DNA of 64,000 nt from Chlorogloeopsis sp. ULAP01 (GCF_030381805.1 NZ_JAUDRH010000013.1:124001-188000); one strand, 5' to 3'; shown: positions 51,401 through 59,916, counted from the stretch's first letter. Notes: generated by a model not told the origin, from the sequence alone. Numbers and translations: made by a program.

Positions 51401-53037
51401 GGATTTACAGTTTGTAGAGTTTCCCAAAAACGGCGCGGATCTTCTAAAGTTGTGACTTTGATGCCCCAAGGATTTAGCAAAGTTTGTAACAGCGCACCGA
51501 TTTTCGGATCGTCATCTACAGCCAATATATGAGCTTCGGCATGGGGAGCTTCTTGTAATACTTGCGTGACTGCTTCTAGCACCTGTGTAATAGGCATGGG
51601 CTTTTGCAAAAAAGTGTGTCCGCCCTTACGAGCGACTTGCAGGCGGTTAGTAAAATCACTTTGTTCTGTAAAAACTACTACTGGTACAGGAGGCTTACGC
51701 TGTTTTAATTCTGCCAACAGGCTAAAGCTGTCCTCAATATCTGACGAAACACTTGGATCTAGAAGTACTACACTTGGATGCTCTCGGTACAGCTTATTTT
51801 TTGCTGTTTCAATATTAGTAGCAATAGTAACTTCTAAGCCTTTGGTTGTGGATTCTACTTGGATTTGTTCGGCAAGTAGGCGATCGCGATCGACTACCAA
51901 TAGCAAGGGATGTTCTTGCTCTGTACTGGGAAGGGCTGATACTGTCTTTTGTTCATTACAGGTTATTTCTTGACGTAATTGCTCTACCCAATGTACAAAC
52001 TGGGTAGTATCGTCTTTTGTTAAAGTTTTATTTGCCTTGAGTAAATGCTCTATTTTGCGTGCCAATTTAGAGCCAACATCATAGCCAAAAGTGCCTAAAG
52101 AACCTGCTAATGTGTGTGCTTCTTGTTGTGCTTGTTTATGCAATTTTTGATGTAAAGATTTTTGGCGAGCAGCACTAGCTGCTTGCTCTAGTAACGTTAC
52201 CTGTGCTTCAATTCTCGGTTGAAAGCGGTTCCAAATTCCAGCAATAGCTTGGAGAGTTTGCTGTTGAGTAGAAGTGGCTTGAGAAGAGGCGGAGAATCTA
52301 TCAACAATATTCCCCACCTCCCCTTGTCCCCACCTCCCTTTGTTCTCTTCTCCCGTTTCCTCTTTTAGTGGCTTCAAACGATAACCAATACCATAAACTG
52401 TTTCAATTAAATCCCCTGATGCTCCTACAGCTTTTAATTTCTGCCGCAATCCTTTGATATGGGTGCGAACAGCTTCTTCTCCTGGAGTATCCTCATAAGT
52501 CCACAGATGTTCTAAAATCATCCCACAGCTAAACACCCGGCGACTGTTTCGTAAAAATAGTTCTAACAGTGCATATTCTTTAGGAGTTAACGACAATAAT
52601 TTATCGGCATATGTTACTTCACAACTTGTCGGATCAAGCTGTAAATTACCCCATTCTAGAATTGGTTGTGATATTAAATTACCACGACGTAAAAGTGCTC
52701 GAATTCTAGCAACTAATTCCTCTTGATTAAATGGTTTAACAAGATAATCATCCGCACCTGCGTCTAACCCAATAGCCTTTTCGTGGCTGCTATCACAACC
52801 TGTTAACAACAAAATTGGCATTCGTAAACCGTGGGATCTGATTTGATGGCAAAGAGTGATTCCATCTATCCTCGGCAAGATGACATCTAATAGAATTACA
52901 TCATAATCAAATGTCTGTATCAAATCCCATGCTGCCTGACCATCTAAGGCAATTTCTACAGCATAATTGTAATTAGTAAGGACAGCTGCAAGTGCATGAG
53001 CAACAAACTCATCATCCTCAACAATTAATATTTTCAT
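48460..53037 (-). CDS. Fusion of OmpR-type DNA-binding regulator, Hpt and hybrid histidine kinase with five receivers
   Basis: A 1525-residue protein. Order by approximate residue: receiver 1 (1-118), OmpR winged helix (125-228, TPKEYALLELFL), Hpt (250-345, His about 307 in HTLAGSLG), receiver 2 (375-490), receiver 3 (495-615), GAF (640-800), coiled coil, PAS (860-975), HisKA with SHELRTPL (His about 990), HATPase (1095-1250), receiver 4 (1275-1395) and receiver 5 (1400-1515). All receivers keep an Asp. DNA binding, phosphotransfer and kinase in one chain is rare. The first 600 residues parallel the protein at 36516-38945, and the kinase core parallels 31342-36519. Two stretches (about 230-250 and 1122-1167) are encoded by G-rich dispersed repeats. 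Confidence 0.93.
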   Translation of the reverse strand: MKILIVEDDEFVAHALAAVLTNYNYAVEIALDGQAAWDLIQTFDYDVILLDVILPRIDGITLCHQIRSHGLRMPILLLTGCDSSHEKAIGLDAGADDYLVKPFNQEELVARIRALLRRGNLISQPILEWGNLQLDPTSCEVTYADKLLSLTPKEYALLELFLRNSRRVFSCGMILEHLWTYEDTPGEEAVRTHIKGLRQKLKAVGASGDLIETVYGIGYRLKPLKEETGEENKGRWGQGEVGNIVDRFSASSQATSTQQQTLQAIAGIWNRFQPRIEAQVTLLEQAASAARQKSLHQKLHKQAQQEAHTLAGSLGTFGYDVGSKLARKIEHLLKANKTLTKDDTTQFVHWVEQLRQEITCNEQKTVSALPSTEQEHPLLLVVDRDRLLAEQIQVESTTKGLEVTIATNIETAKNKLYREHPSVVLLDPSVSSDIEDSFSLLAELKQRKPPVPVVVFTEQSDFTNRLQVARKGGHTFLQKPMPITQVLEAVTQVLQEAPHAEAHILAVDDDPKIGALLQTLLNPWGIKVTTLEDPRRFWETLQTVNPDLLILDVELPQFSGIEICQVVRNDPQWSELPILFLTVHSDADIVNQVFAVGADDFVSKPIIGPELVTRIINRLERIKLRRGMKQSDRFLENEDKLTEEKLNIRISQQATVAQLGLSALLGKELSSLMDEAVTLVAQNLKVEYCKLLKLLPEENTMLLCAGVGWRQGLVGKAKINCDASGSGYTLLVQQPVIIEDLRTETRFQPSFLLQEHRIISGLSVPIPKQNGSYGVLGVYSAKKLTFTERDINFVQSVANILSAALERQHTEQILRQAKDDLELRVAQRTAELTQINEQLQSELNERQYAQSELRNSQAMFVGIVSIADDAIISIDSNQNITLFNQGAEKIFGYEAREVLGQTLDLLIPLRYIKAHRHYVSDFGSSAKVARRMGERREIYGRRKDGTEFPAEASISKLKLGQEIVYTVYLQDISDRKQVERMKDEFVSVVSHELRTPLTSIHGSLGMLASGLIKPESEQGKRLLQIAVDSTERLVRLINDILDIERIESGKVKMEKQTCNVADLIAEAVNVMQPLADKAGVTISVSSLSQQIWADPDRIVQTLTNLLSNAIKFSPTGSTVWLSAEEGTGNRGQGTGDRERGHGEVGTRGGGDKDFSYSPTPPLSPSLHILFTVRDNGRGIPADKLESIFERFQQVDSSDSRNHDGTGLGLAICKSIVQQHGGQIWVDSELGKGSTFYFTIPLSLTSGSSQGTTPTLPYSLFEANTKHLPYSPLVLVCDDDAEVRAQLQNLLEKRHYRVIAVSNGEEAIAAASAQHPDAIVLDLLMPGMNGWETMAILKERADTQNIPIIICSVCGLVNTSQKKQDFVNWVSKPLEESLLFQSLQQALQHSSKLVRVLLVEDDPNLAEVLQTLFEQYNIETFHAKTGREAIHLSQEVNPDLLILDLVLPEGDGFSVVGWLQQHNHLCKIPLMVYSAKELEESERTRLKLGHTEFLNKGQVTPHEFEQRVMMLLHEITQNSAQDGHND
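49536..49671 (-). repeat. G-rich dispersed repeat inside kinase ATPase domain
   Basis: On the coding strand this contains GGACACGGGGAGGTGGGG twice, identical to 43534-43567, preceded by GGGACAGGGGACAGGG-type units. It is in frame and inserts about 45 Gly/Arg/Glu-rich residues between the N-box and the DNGRGIP motif of the HATPase domain. Confidence 0.75.
52282..52362 (-). repeat. G-rich dispersed repeat in the wHTH-Hpt linker
   Basis: The coding strand has GGGAGGTGGGGACAAGGGGA followed by GGTGGGG and then TTCTCCGCCTCTTC. It encodes GRWGQGEVG...FSASS, nearly the same peptide as at 43531-43677 and in the same frame. Confidence 0.7.
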
Positions 53038-53581
53038 TGGAAAAAGTTAATTTATCTTGACAAGAGTTAGGAATTGCGAGCCGAACAAATTAAAATTTAA
53101 ATCTGAACAATGTTGATCTTACAAACAGATGCCAGATAGATGTAATTTTAGTTAATAAATATCTAAGCGAGGTTTACAAATTTTAAAGAGTAAAAGGGAT
53201 TGGGGACTGGGGATTGGCTTTAAAAGTTTGATGTTTTACCTTCTGCCTTGAAAGAGGGATGTAAGGGTGTAAGGGTGTGGGGGAGCCACTGCGGTGGTGA
53301 GCCAGCGCGTTGGGCGGCTACCCTCCGGGAAGCCGCTAGCTAACGCAACGCCTGACGGCGAACGCGTCTAGTGCCGACTTGTAGCGACTGGCGAAAGGGT
53401 TTCCCGGCATAAAGCATGTGGCGTTGTAGGGGAAAATACCTTTTTCATGCCTGGCGGTAAAGCTTGTTTCATAGGGACTGCCTACTGCCTGGTTGGTGAG
53501 CGGAGTCGTTCGACGTAGTCGTTCCCGCAGGGTACCACTGCCCTCTGCCTTTGTTTGTAAGATCTACCCAAGGAAAAAGCT
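53038..53581. other. Intergenic region with dispersed repeats
   Basis: Between the divergent kinase and exporter genes there is no gene. The part 53280-53520 carries GAGCCAGCGCGTTG, GGCTACCCTCCGGGAAGCCG and CTTGTAGCGACTGGCG, words shared with the repeat clusters at 19384, 20301 and 54895; 53200-53220 has GGGATTGGGGACTGGGG. The exporter promoter must lie here but I cannot place it. Confidence 0.6.
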
Positions 53582-54880
53582 ATGACAACCCAGTTTGTTC
53601 CTAAGTCCCAAAAAGGGGAGGAACCACAGCAGTTAGTAGAACCAAAACAGCACGAACCACCAATTGAGCCGCCTTCCGGACGTAAGCTCAAGCTGCCTTT
53701 GTTAATTTTGGGTGGAATTTTAATGGCAGCAGCGATCGCCACGCCAACTTGGTATTATTTATCTCGTCCGCAACCCTCTGGCTTGGAATTGAGCGGACGA
53801 ATAGAAGGTTATGAAACTGACATTGGGGCAAAAATTTCTGGGCGCGTGAATTTTGTAGCTGTGCGTGAAGGCGATCGCGTCACTAGAGGACACGTAGTGG
53901 CAAAACTCGACGACGAGGAAATCCAAGCCCAACTCCAGGGTGCAAAAGCCAGAATCACAGCTGCCGAGCAACAAGTAGAACAAGCACGAATGCAAATCAG
54001 CGTGATTCAAGCCCAAATTCAGGAAGCACAATTCAACTGGCAACAAGCCCAAGACAACACTCAAGGTATCATCGCCGAAGCTAGATCTCAAGTTGCAGCA
54101 GCCGAAGCACAGTTGAGTCAAGCCCAAGCCGACTTACAGCAAGCAATTTCCAATGCCAGATTGGCGCAAATAAACCGCGATCGCGTCGCTCAACTACACC
54201 GCGATGGTGCTTTTAGCCAGCAACAATTTGACGAAGCTCAAACCAATTTAGAAACAGCCCAAGCTACCGTTAAAGCACGACAAGCAGCAGTTAGCGCCGC
54301 AAATAAAAAAGTCAAGGCATCTGAAGGTGCTTTGGTACAAGCACAAACGACAAAACTTAACCCGAATATTAGCAAAACCCGGATTGCAGCTTTACGCGAG
54401 CAGCAGAATATTGCTAAAGCTCAACTAGCAGTAGCCCAAGCCGAAGTCAAAAATGCCCAAGCCACCGAAAAACAAATTCTCGCTCAAATTGCTTACCTGA
54501 ACGTGACAAGCCCTATAGATGGAGTTGTCACCGCCAGAACTGTAGAACCGGGAGCCGTTGTGGGTAGTGGCAAGACTCTGCTAACGATAATTGATCCGAA
54601 TACAGTTTATATGCGCGGCTTTATTCCGGAAGGTGAAATTGGAAAAGTTAAAATAGGGCAACCAGCTAAAGTTTGGCTTGATTCGTTTCCCAAGCAGCCC
54701 TTGAATGCTCGCGTCAGTGCTGTTGATACCCAAGCTTCTTTTACACCAGAGAATATTTACTTTAAACAAGACAGGGTAAAACAAGTATTTGGTGTCAAAC
54801 TGAGTATCGAGCAATCGGGTGGCTTTGCCAAGCCAGGGATGCCTGCTGATGCAGTAATTGAGATTGAAAAAAAGAATTAA
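53582..54880 (+). CDS. HlyD-family membrane fusion protein (YbhG-like)
   Basis: A 432-residue periplasmic adaptor. After a polar, proline-rich cytoplasmic start comes one helix (about residues 38-60), then the lipoyl half SGRIEGYETDIGAKISGRV, a long Ala/Gln-rich coiled-coil hairpin (about 105-300), the second lipoyl half NVTSPIDGVVTARTVEPG and a beta-barrel end. It connects an ABC-2 exporter to an outer membrane channel. AAGGAAAAAGCT stands just before the ATG. The ATPase and permease genes that follow make this the first gene of a YbhGFSR-like export operon. Confidence 0.92.
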   Translation: MTTQFVPKSQKGEEPQQLVEPKQHEPPIEPPSGRKLKLPLLILGGILMAAAIATPTWYYLSRPQPSGLELSGRIEGYETDIGAKISGRVNFVAVREGDRVTRGHVVAKLDDEEIQAQLQGAKARITAAEQQVEQARMQISVIQAQIQEAQFNWQQAQDNTQGIIAEARSQVAAAEAQLSQAQADLQQAISNARLAQINRDRVAQLHRDGAFSQQQFDEAQTNLETAQATVKARQAAVSAANKKVKASEGALVQAQTTKLNPNISKTRIAALREQQNIAKAQLAVAQAEVKNAQATEKQILAQIAYLNVTSPIDGVVTARTVEPGAVVGSGKTLLTIIDPNTVYMRGFIPEGEIGKVKIGQPAKVWLDSFPKQPLNARVSAVDTQASFTPENIYFKQDRVKQVFGVKLSIEQSGGFAKPGMPADAVIEIEKKN

Positions 54881-54892
54881 TTAACCACATAG

Positions 54893-55003
54893 ACGTGCAA
54901 GCGGCTACTTACCCTACGGGAAGCCGGGCAAAGCCCGTCTACAGAAGCCACTACTCTACCTTGAAGCCGCACTACGTCCGTCTACGTGTCTACCCGCAGC
55001 TTA
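54893..55003. repeat. Palindromic repeat between adaptor and ATPase genes
   Basis: GCAAGCGGCTACTTACCCTA, CGGGAAGCCGGGCAAAGCCC and CTACGTCCGTCTACGTG belong to the same word family as 53310-53400. It ends in the TAG that closes the frame upstream of the ATPase gene. Confidence 0.5.
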
Positions 55004-55040
55004 GGACACAAAGTACACAAAAAAGAGAAAGGAGGAGTTT

Positions 55041-56993
55041 ATCAAAACTCATCAATATCCTGTTATTCAAGTTCAAGGATTATATAAACAATACGGTAAA
55101 TTTACTGCTGTTTGTGGTATCGATTTTAAAGTTAACCGAGGAGAAGTATTTGGATTAATTGGCCCTGATGGAGCAGGTAAAACCACAACCTTTCACATTT
55201 TGGGTGGAGTAATGGAGGCAACAACAGGTAATGTGAAAGTACTTAATTACTCTCCCCAACAAGCACGTTTGGGAACGGGTTATTTAACACAGCAATTCTC
55301 TCTCTACTTGGATTTAAGTATCGATGAAAACCTGTATTACAGTGCTGGGTTGCGTCAAGTTTCAGAAAATCATTTTCGAGAGCGTCGCGCCAAATACTTG
55401 CGATTGATGAGCTTAGAAAAATTTAGTAGTCGTTTAGCAGGGCAGTTATCTGGTGGCATGAAACAAAAGTTAGCTCTTTGCTGTGCTTTAATTGCTGAAC
55501 CGGAAGTATTGCTTTTGGATGAACCCACTACAGGCGTAGATCCGGTATCGCGTCGGGAATTTTGGGATATTTTGGCAGCTTTGTCTCAAGAGGGAGTAAC
55601 AATTGTAGTTGCTACTCCTTATCTGGATGAAGCAGAACGCTGTCATCGTATTGCTTTGATGTATGAAGGGAAGATTCAGGAAATTGGAACGCTAGCTCAA
55701 CTGCGTTCTAGTTTGGGCTTGCAGCGTTTAGAAGTGCGTGCTAGTGATTTAGGAATCACTGAACGTGTTTTATTAGATGCTGTAACCACTAATATAAGTA
55801 ATATTGTCGATGTTCAAACTTTTGGCGATCGCTTGGATGTACTAGTCAAAAATCTTCACACTGACATCGCTTACATTCAATCCATCCTCAAGCAAAATCA
55901 AATTCAAGCTACCATCGAACCAGCACAACCAACCCTCGAAAACGTTTTTGTCACTCGCCTGCGCCAACAAGGCTCAGATCCAAAGTTTATTCCATTTCCC
56001 CGCAGTGAAGAGGAGGGGGGGAGAGGGAGACAAGGGGAGGTGAGGAGTTTTTCTCTCTTTGCGTCTTCCACCGCTATTGGTGCGCACAATATCTGGAAAA
56101 CCTTCGGTAACTTCCATGCAGTCAAGCAGTTAAATTTACAAGTTGGCTATGGTGAAATTTACGGGCTTTTGGGTGCAAATGGTGCTGGCAAGACTACTAC
56201 AATTAAAATGCTATGCGGGCTGCTTAGTCCTACTTCCGGAGAAGTTTCGTTAGCTGGTAAGGTAGGAAACCTAAGGAGTCCACAGGTACGGCAGCGCATC
56301 GGTTATATGAGCCAAAAGTTTACACTCTACGATGATCTCAGCCTCATTCAAAATTTAGAATTTTATTGTGGTGTCTACGGCATACCTCGTCGAGTTAGAC
56401 GTAAAAAAATAGACTGGGTATTAGAAACCTGTGGATTAGTTGGGCAAGAAAATATGCTCACAGGTAGGTTGCCAGGGGGTTGGAAACAACGAGTTGCTTT
56501 TGGCGCTTCGGTAATGCATGAACCAGAGATTTTATTTTTAGATGAGCCGACATCCGGTGTCGATCCCTTAGCGCGACGTCAATTTTGGCGCTTAATTGAA
56601 GACTTTGCCCGTCACGGTACAGCAGTTTTGGTGACAACGCACTACTTAGAAGAAGCAGAACATTGCCATCGGATGGGGTTTATGGTGGCGGGTGAAATGG
56701 TTACTCAGGGTTCACCGACAGAGATTAAAGCCGAACAGCCAGGACAATTGATAGAAATCATAGTTGATCGCTTAGATATTGCTTACGACTTGCTGAAATT
56801 GCACTTTCAACCGTGGCAAGTATCGCTATTTGGCTCCAAGCTACACCTAGTCTTGGAGCATCTCGATCTAGAACTTGCCCAAGTGCGTTCATTACTCCAA
56901 TCTGCGAATTTAGAAATTCAATCTCTGCGTCGCATTCCCTTCTCTCTCGAAGATGCCTTTATTGGCATTGTCAAACGCACTACACAGAGATGA
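55041..56993 (+). CDS. Tandem ABC ATPase (YbhF-like) with an apparent ATC start
   Basis: A two-domain ATPase of about 650 residues. Domain 1: Walker A GPDGAGKTTT, signature LSGGMKQK, Walker B VLLLDEPTTGVD. Domain 2: Walker A GANGAGKTTT, signature LPGGWKQR, Walker B ILFLDEPTSGVD. The frame is open from 55005, after a TAG, but has no ATG, GTG or TTG until 55200, which is already past the first Walker A. A strong GGAGGAG at 55031-55037 sits just before ATC AAA ACT CAT at 55041, exactly where a start belongs, so I take ATC as start or as a mutated ATG. A G-rich repeat lies in the linker between the two domains. It powers the permease that follows. Confidence 0.85.
   Translation: MKTHQYPVIQVQGLYKQYGKFTAVCGIDFKVNRGEVFGLIGPDGAGKTTTFHILGGVMEATTGNVKVLNYSPQQARLGTGYLTQQFSLYLDLSIDENLYYSAGLRQVSENHFRERRAKYLRLMSLEKFSSRLAGQLSGGMKQKLALCCALIAEPEVLLLDEPTTGVDPVSRREFWDILAALSQEGVTIVVATPYLDEAERCHRIALMYEGKIQEIGTLAQLRSSLGLQRLEVRASDLGITERVLLDAVTTNISNIVDVQTFGDRLDVLVKNLHTDIAYIQSILKQNQIQATIEPAQPTLENVFVTRLRQQGSDPKFIPFPRSEEEGGRGRQGEVRSFSLFASSTAIGAHNIWKTFGNFHAVKQLNLQVGYGEIYGLLGANGAGKTTTIKMLCGLLSPTSGEVSLAGKVGNLRSPQVRQRIGYMSQKFTLYDDLSLIQNLEFYCGVYGIPRRVRRKKIDWVLETCGLVGQENMLTGRLPGGWKQRVAFGASVMHEPEILFLDEPTSGVDPLARRQFWRLIEDFARHGTAVLVTTHYLEEAEHCHRMGFMVAGEMVTQGSPTEIKAEQPGQLIEIIVDRLDIAYDLLKLHFQPWQVSLFGSKLHLVLEHLDLELAQVRSLLQSANLEIQSLRRIPFSLEDAFIGIVKRTTQR
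56001..56072 (+). repeat. G-rich dispersed repeat between the two ATPase domains
   Basis: GAGGAGGGGGGGAGAGGGAG followed by ACAAGGGGAGGTGAGG and TTTGCGTCTTCC is in frame and encodes GRGRQGEVRSFSLFASS, similar to the peptides from 43531 and 52282. Confidence 0.65.
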
Positions 56994-57036
56994 ACAAGTC
57001 AAAAGCGAAAAAGCCCTCTGCCTTCTGCCTTTATCT

Positions 57037-59289
57037 ATGAAACGCATCCTCAGCCAGTGTATGAAAGAATTAGTGCAGTTTCGGCGCGATCGCCTGACTG
57101 TGGCACTGGCTTTTGCATTACCTCTTGCGATGTTGCTTCTATTTGGTTTTGCAATCAGATTAGAAGCAAAAAATATTCCTCTAGCTATTCAAGATTTTGA
57201 TCGCACTCCCACAAGTCGTGCCTACATTGAGCGTTTATTTGCTACCAACCAATTTCATCCTACTAGCTTGCATGGCAACGCAGAGGAAGTAATAGCGAGT
57301 GGGCAAGCAAAAGCTGTGGTAATTATTCCACCAGATTTCAGTCGCAATATCAATGCAGGTAAACCCAGTTCTATCCAAGTCTTAGTTGATGGCACCGATG
57401 GTAACAATGCGCGAGTAATTCAAAACAGCATCCGTGCTACAACAAGATTTTTCTTGCAAACTAGCGGATTGCAACCGTTTACCAATCCAGTTGTTCCCCG
57501 GATTAGGCTCTGGTTTAATCCTGGCAGAAAAGAATCTCTATATATTGTGCCTGGAGCTTATGCTGTTATTCTCTGGATTTTTCCATCTTTGCTGATGGTG
57601 ATCGCGATGGTGCGGGAAAAAGAACAGGGAACGATTCTGCAAGTCTACACTACCAGTATGAGCGCTACGGAATTATTACTTGGCAAAGGACTTGCCTACT
57701 TAATTATCGGTCTTGGTCAGGCTGTTTTTCTACTGCTGTTGGGTTCACTCATTTTTAGCTTAGGCTTTGCCGGAGATCCTACACCTCTACTCATCGGCAC
57801 ACCACTATTTTTAAGTGCTGCTGTTATGTTTGGCTTATTAATGGGTGTACGCACTAATACTCAAAGTGCAGCAGTTCAGGCAGTGGCAACTATTGGTTTT
57901 TTAACAGCCTTTTTGCTTTCTGGTTTTATTTATCCGGTTGAAAATATTCCTTTTCCGTTATCATTAATTTCCTATTTCGTTCCTGCTCGTTACTATATCG
58001 AATTGACACGAGATGCTCTTGTGCGAGGCACAGGTTGGGCAGGAGTTTGGTATGTACCGCTAGTATTGTTTTTATTTAGTGGATTGTTTTTTGTTATTGC
58101 TCGCCGCCAAATTTGGCGAATGCAACTACCACAAATAGCAAGAGCAACAACTACGAGTGTTGCAGATATAAAACTAATAGGGCGTCTTTTAGATAGCCGT
58201 TTTTGGTCTTTAGCAGTCAAAGAAATTAACCAAACTCTGGGAAATAAACAACTTATTTTTATGTTAATCTTCCCAGTCACGATACAGTTGCTCGTCTTTG
58301 GCTTTGCTCTCAGCCCCGATGTCAACAACCTAAAATTAGGAGTTGTCGATTATTCCAAAACATCAGCTAGTCGAGAACTGATTTCTGCTTTGACTGAGAA
58401 TGGTATTTTTGTTGTCAAAAGTTATAGCAACACTCAGCAAGAACTTGGAAATCTCGTTAGAACGGGGCGCATCACTGCCGGAGTAGTTATTCCTCCAAAA
58501 TTAAACTATGATTTACGTTCTAGACAAACTGCCGAAATCCAAATTTTAATTGATGCGGTTGATGCCAATGCTGCCGGGATTGCTAGTGGTTACGCTGCTC
58601 AAATTATCAATAATTACAGCCAGCAGCAAGTAAATCATACTCCACCATTAATTCAACCCAGGGTTCGTTTTCTCTACAATCCTGGTTTAATTAGTAGCTG
58701 GTTCTTTGTTCCAGGTGTATTGGGGTTAGTTTTAACCCTGATGAGTTCTTTGGTAGCTGCTGCTACAGTGGTACGTGAGAAAGAAACAGGCACGCTAGAA
58801 CAGTTACTAATGACGCCTGCTGCCGATTGGGAAATTTTGCTAGCCAAAGTCGTACCTTTGTTCATCTTATTGATTGGTGATGTTTTGATCGCTTTGGGAA
58901 TAGCACGTTTAGTATTTAACCTGCCCTTCCGTGGTAGTTTTTATTTATTCATGATTCTTTCGGGCGTATCTATCTTTGTCGGCATTAGCATCGGCATTTT
59001 GCTAGCAACGGTTTCACCCAACCAAATCCGCACTCAACTCACTGCTTTTTTCATCAATATGCCAGTCAATACTCTCTCTGGAACTGTGACACCCATTGAA
59101 AGTATGCCTGTATTCTTTCAATATTTGTCTTTGCTAAATCCACTACGACATTATGTCAGCATTTCACGGGGTTTACTCCTCAAGGGAGTTGACTTGGAGG
59201 TACTATGGCCCAATGCTCTTGCTTTATTAATCTTTGCAATCATACTTTTAGGGGTAAGTACCTACCTATTCCGCCGTCAACTAGTTTAG
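57037..59289 (+). CDS. Fused tandem ABC-2 permease (YbhS-YbhR-like)
   Basis: A 750-residue membrane protein made of two ABC-2 permease halves. Each half has an N-terminal helix (LALPLAMLLLFGFAIRL-like; FPVTIQLLVFGFALSPD), a periplasmic domain of about 150 residues and five further helices. VREKEQGTILQ and VREKETGTLEQLL are the matching coupling segments of the two halves. In E. coli these halves are separate genes, ybhS and ybhR. I start at the ATG at 57037 (MKRILSQCMKELVQF); the 43 bases after the ATPase stop contain the repeat word CTCTGCCTTCTGCC. With the adaptor and ATPase it forms a complete exporter of drugs or other small molecules. Confidence 0.92.
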   Translation: MKRILSQCMKELVQFRRDRLTVALAFALPLAMLLLFGFAIRLEAKNIPLAIQDFDRTPTSRAYIERLFATNQFHPTSLHGNAEEVIASGQAKAVVIIPPDFSRNINAGKPSSIQVLVDGTDGNNARVIQNSIRATTRFFLQTSGLQPFTNPVVPRIRLWFNPGRKESLYIVPGAYAVILWIFPSLLMVIAMVREKEQGTILQVYTTSMSATELLLGKGLAYLIIGLGQAVFLLLLGSLIFSLGFAGDPTPLLIGTPLFLSAAVMFGLLMGVRTNTQSAAVQAVATIGFLTAFLLSGFIYPVENIPFPLSLISYFVPARYYIELTRDALVRGTGWAGVWYVPLVLFLFSGLFFVIARRQIWRMQLPQIARATTTSVADIKLIGRLLDSRFWSLAVKEINQTLGNKQLIFMLIFPVTIQLLVFGFALSPDVNNLKLGVVDYSKTSASRELISALTENGIFVVKSYSNTQQELGNLVRTGRITAGVVIPPKLNYDLRSRQTAEIQILIDAVDANAAGIASGYAAQIINNYSQQQVNHTPPLIQPRVRFLYNPGLISSWFFVPGVLGLVLTLMSSLVAAATVVREKETGTLEQLLMTPAADWEILLAKVVPLFILLIGDVLIALGIARLVFNLPFRGSFYLFMILSGVSIFVGISIGILLATVSPNQIRTQLTAFFINMPVNTLSGTVTPIESMPVFFQYLSLLNPLRHYVSISRGLLLKGVDLEVLWPNALALLIFAIILLGVSTYLFRRQLV

Positions 59290-59916
59290 TGAAGTAAAAA
59301 GCCCACTCTTGCAAGCGGGCATACAAAAGGATTGACAAAATTTAGTCTGAGTCAAAAATTAATGTTGCACCCAGTATTTAAAAAATAAGGTATTTTTGTC
59401 TTATATTAAAAGGGTAAAACTTGATTTTAAGACTTAACTTTAGGCTTTTATTTAATTCTCGATTGTCTGCAATACAATCAGTAAAATTTAATAATTAGCA
59501 AATCTCCTGTGTTGTTGTGATGTTACATAATTGTAGTAACCGATAACTTCTACTTCTTGAAAAATAAGGAGTTATTCCCGTTAGTTCGCTCCAAATTAAT
59601 CAGAGTTAGTTAAAAATACAAAAAACTATTTCTGTAGAGAATGCGATCGCCTATTTTTTATCAAAATTTATCTAGTAGAAATTATGCAATAAAATTTAAA
59701 CAACATATGTCAAACATATAGGCTTTACTAGAAGGAAATAGATGGACATCATTAAAGATAAAATTTTGAAAATGATTTATAAAGTGATTTTCAACCGTAG
59801 GGTGCGTTAAAGCAGCGCGTAACACACCACCAGATTGCGGTGCTTATTTAAATTCTCAAACTTGCATAGCCATAACAAACTAGACTGCTTTCTACCTTCT
59901 ATTTGGAGAAAATAAT
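59290..59916. other. Intergenic region upstream of adenosine-specific kinase
   Basis: A 627-base AT-rich gap. It has a weak hairpin GCCC...GGGC at 59301-59320 after the exporter, without a T-run, and a partial copy of the GTAGGGTGCGTTA repeat at 59794-59850. The only frame worth naming is a 22-codon one at 59742-59810. Nothing else is seen. Confidence 0.4.
59742..59810 (+). CDS. Possible small amphipathic peptide
   Basis: ATG preceded by GAAGGA opens 22 codons, MDIIKDKILKMIYKVIFN and a RRVR tail, which would form an amphipathic basic helix. The last codons come from the GTAGGGTGCGTTA repeat, which may have truncated a longer frame. No relative is known to me, and it may be chance. Confidence 0.25.
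   Translation: MDIIKDKILKMIYKVIFNRRVR

Noticed and set aside
54895..55158. 87-residue frame overlapping the ATPase start
   Set aside because: It is read from palindromic repeat DNA and then from the wrong frame of the ATPase gene, whose own frame carries Walker A.
55200..56993. TTG at 55200 as start of the tandem ATPase
   Set aside because: This would remove the first Walker A motif and 53 conserved residues; the Shine-Dalgarno at 55031 points to 55041.
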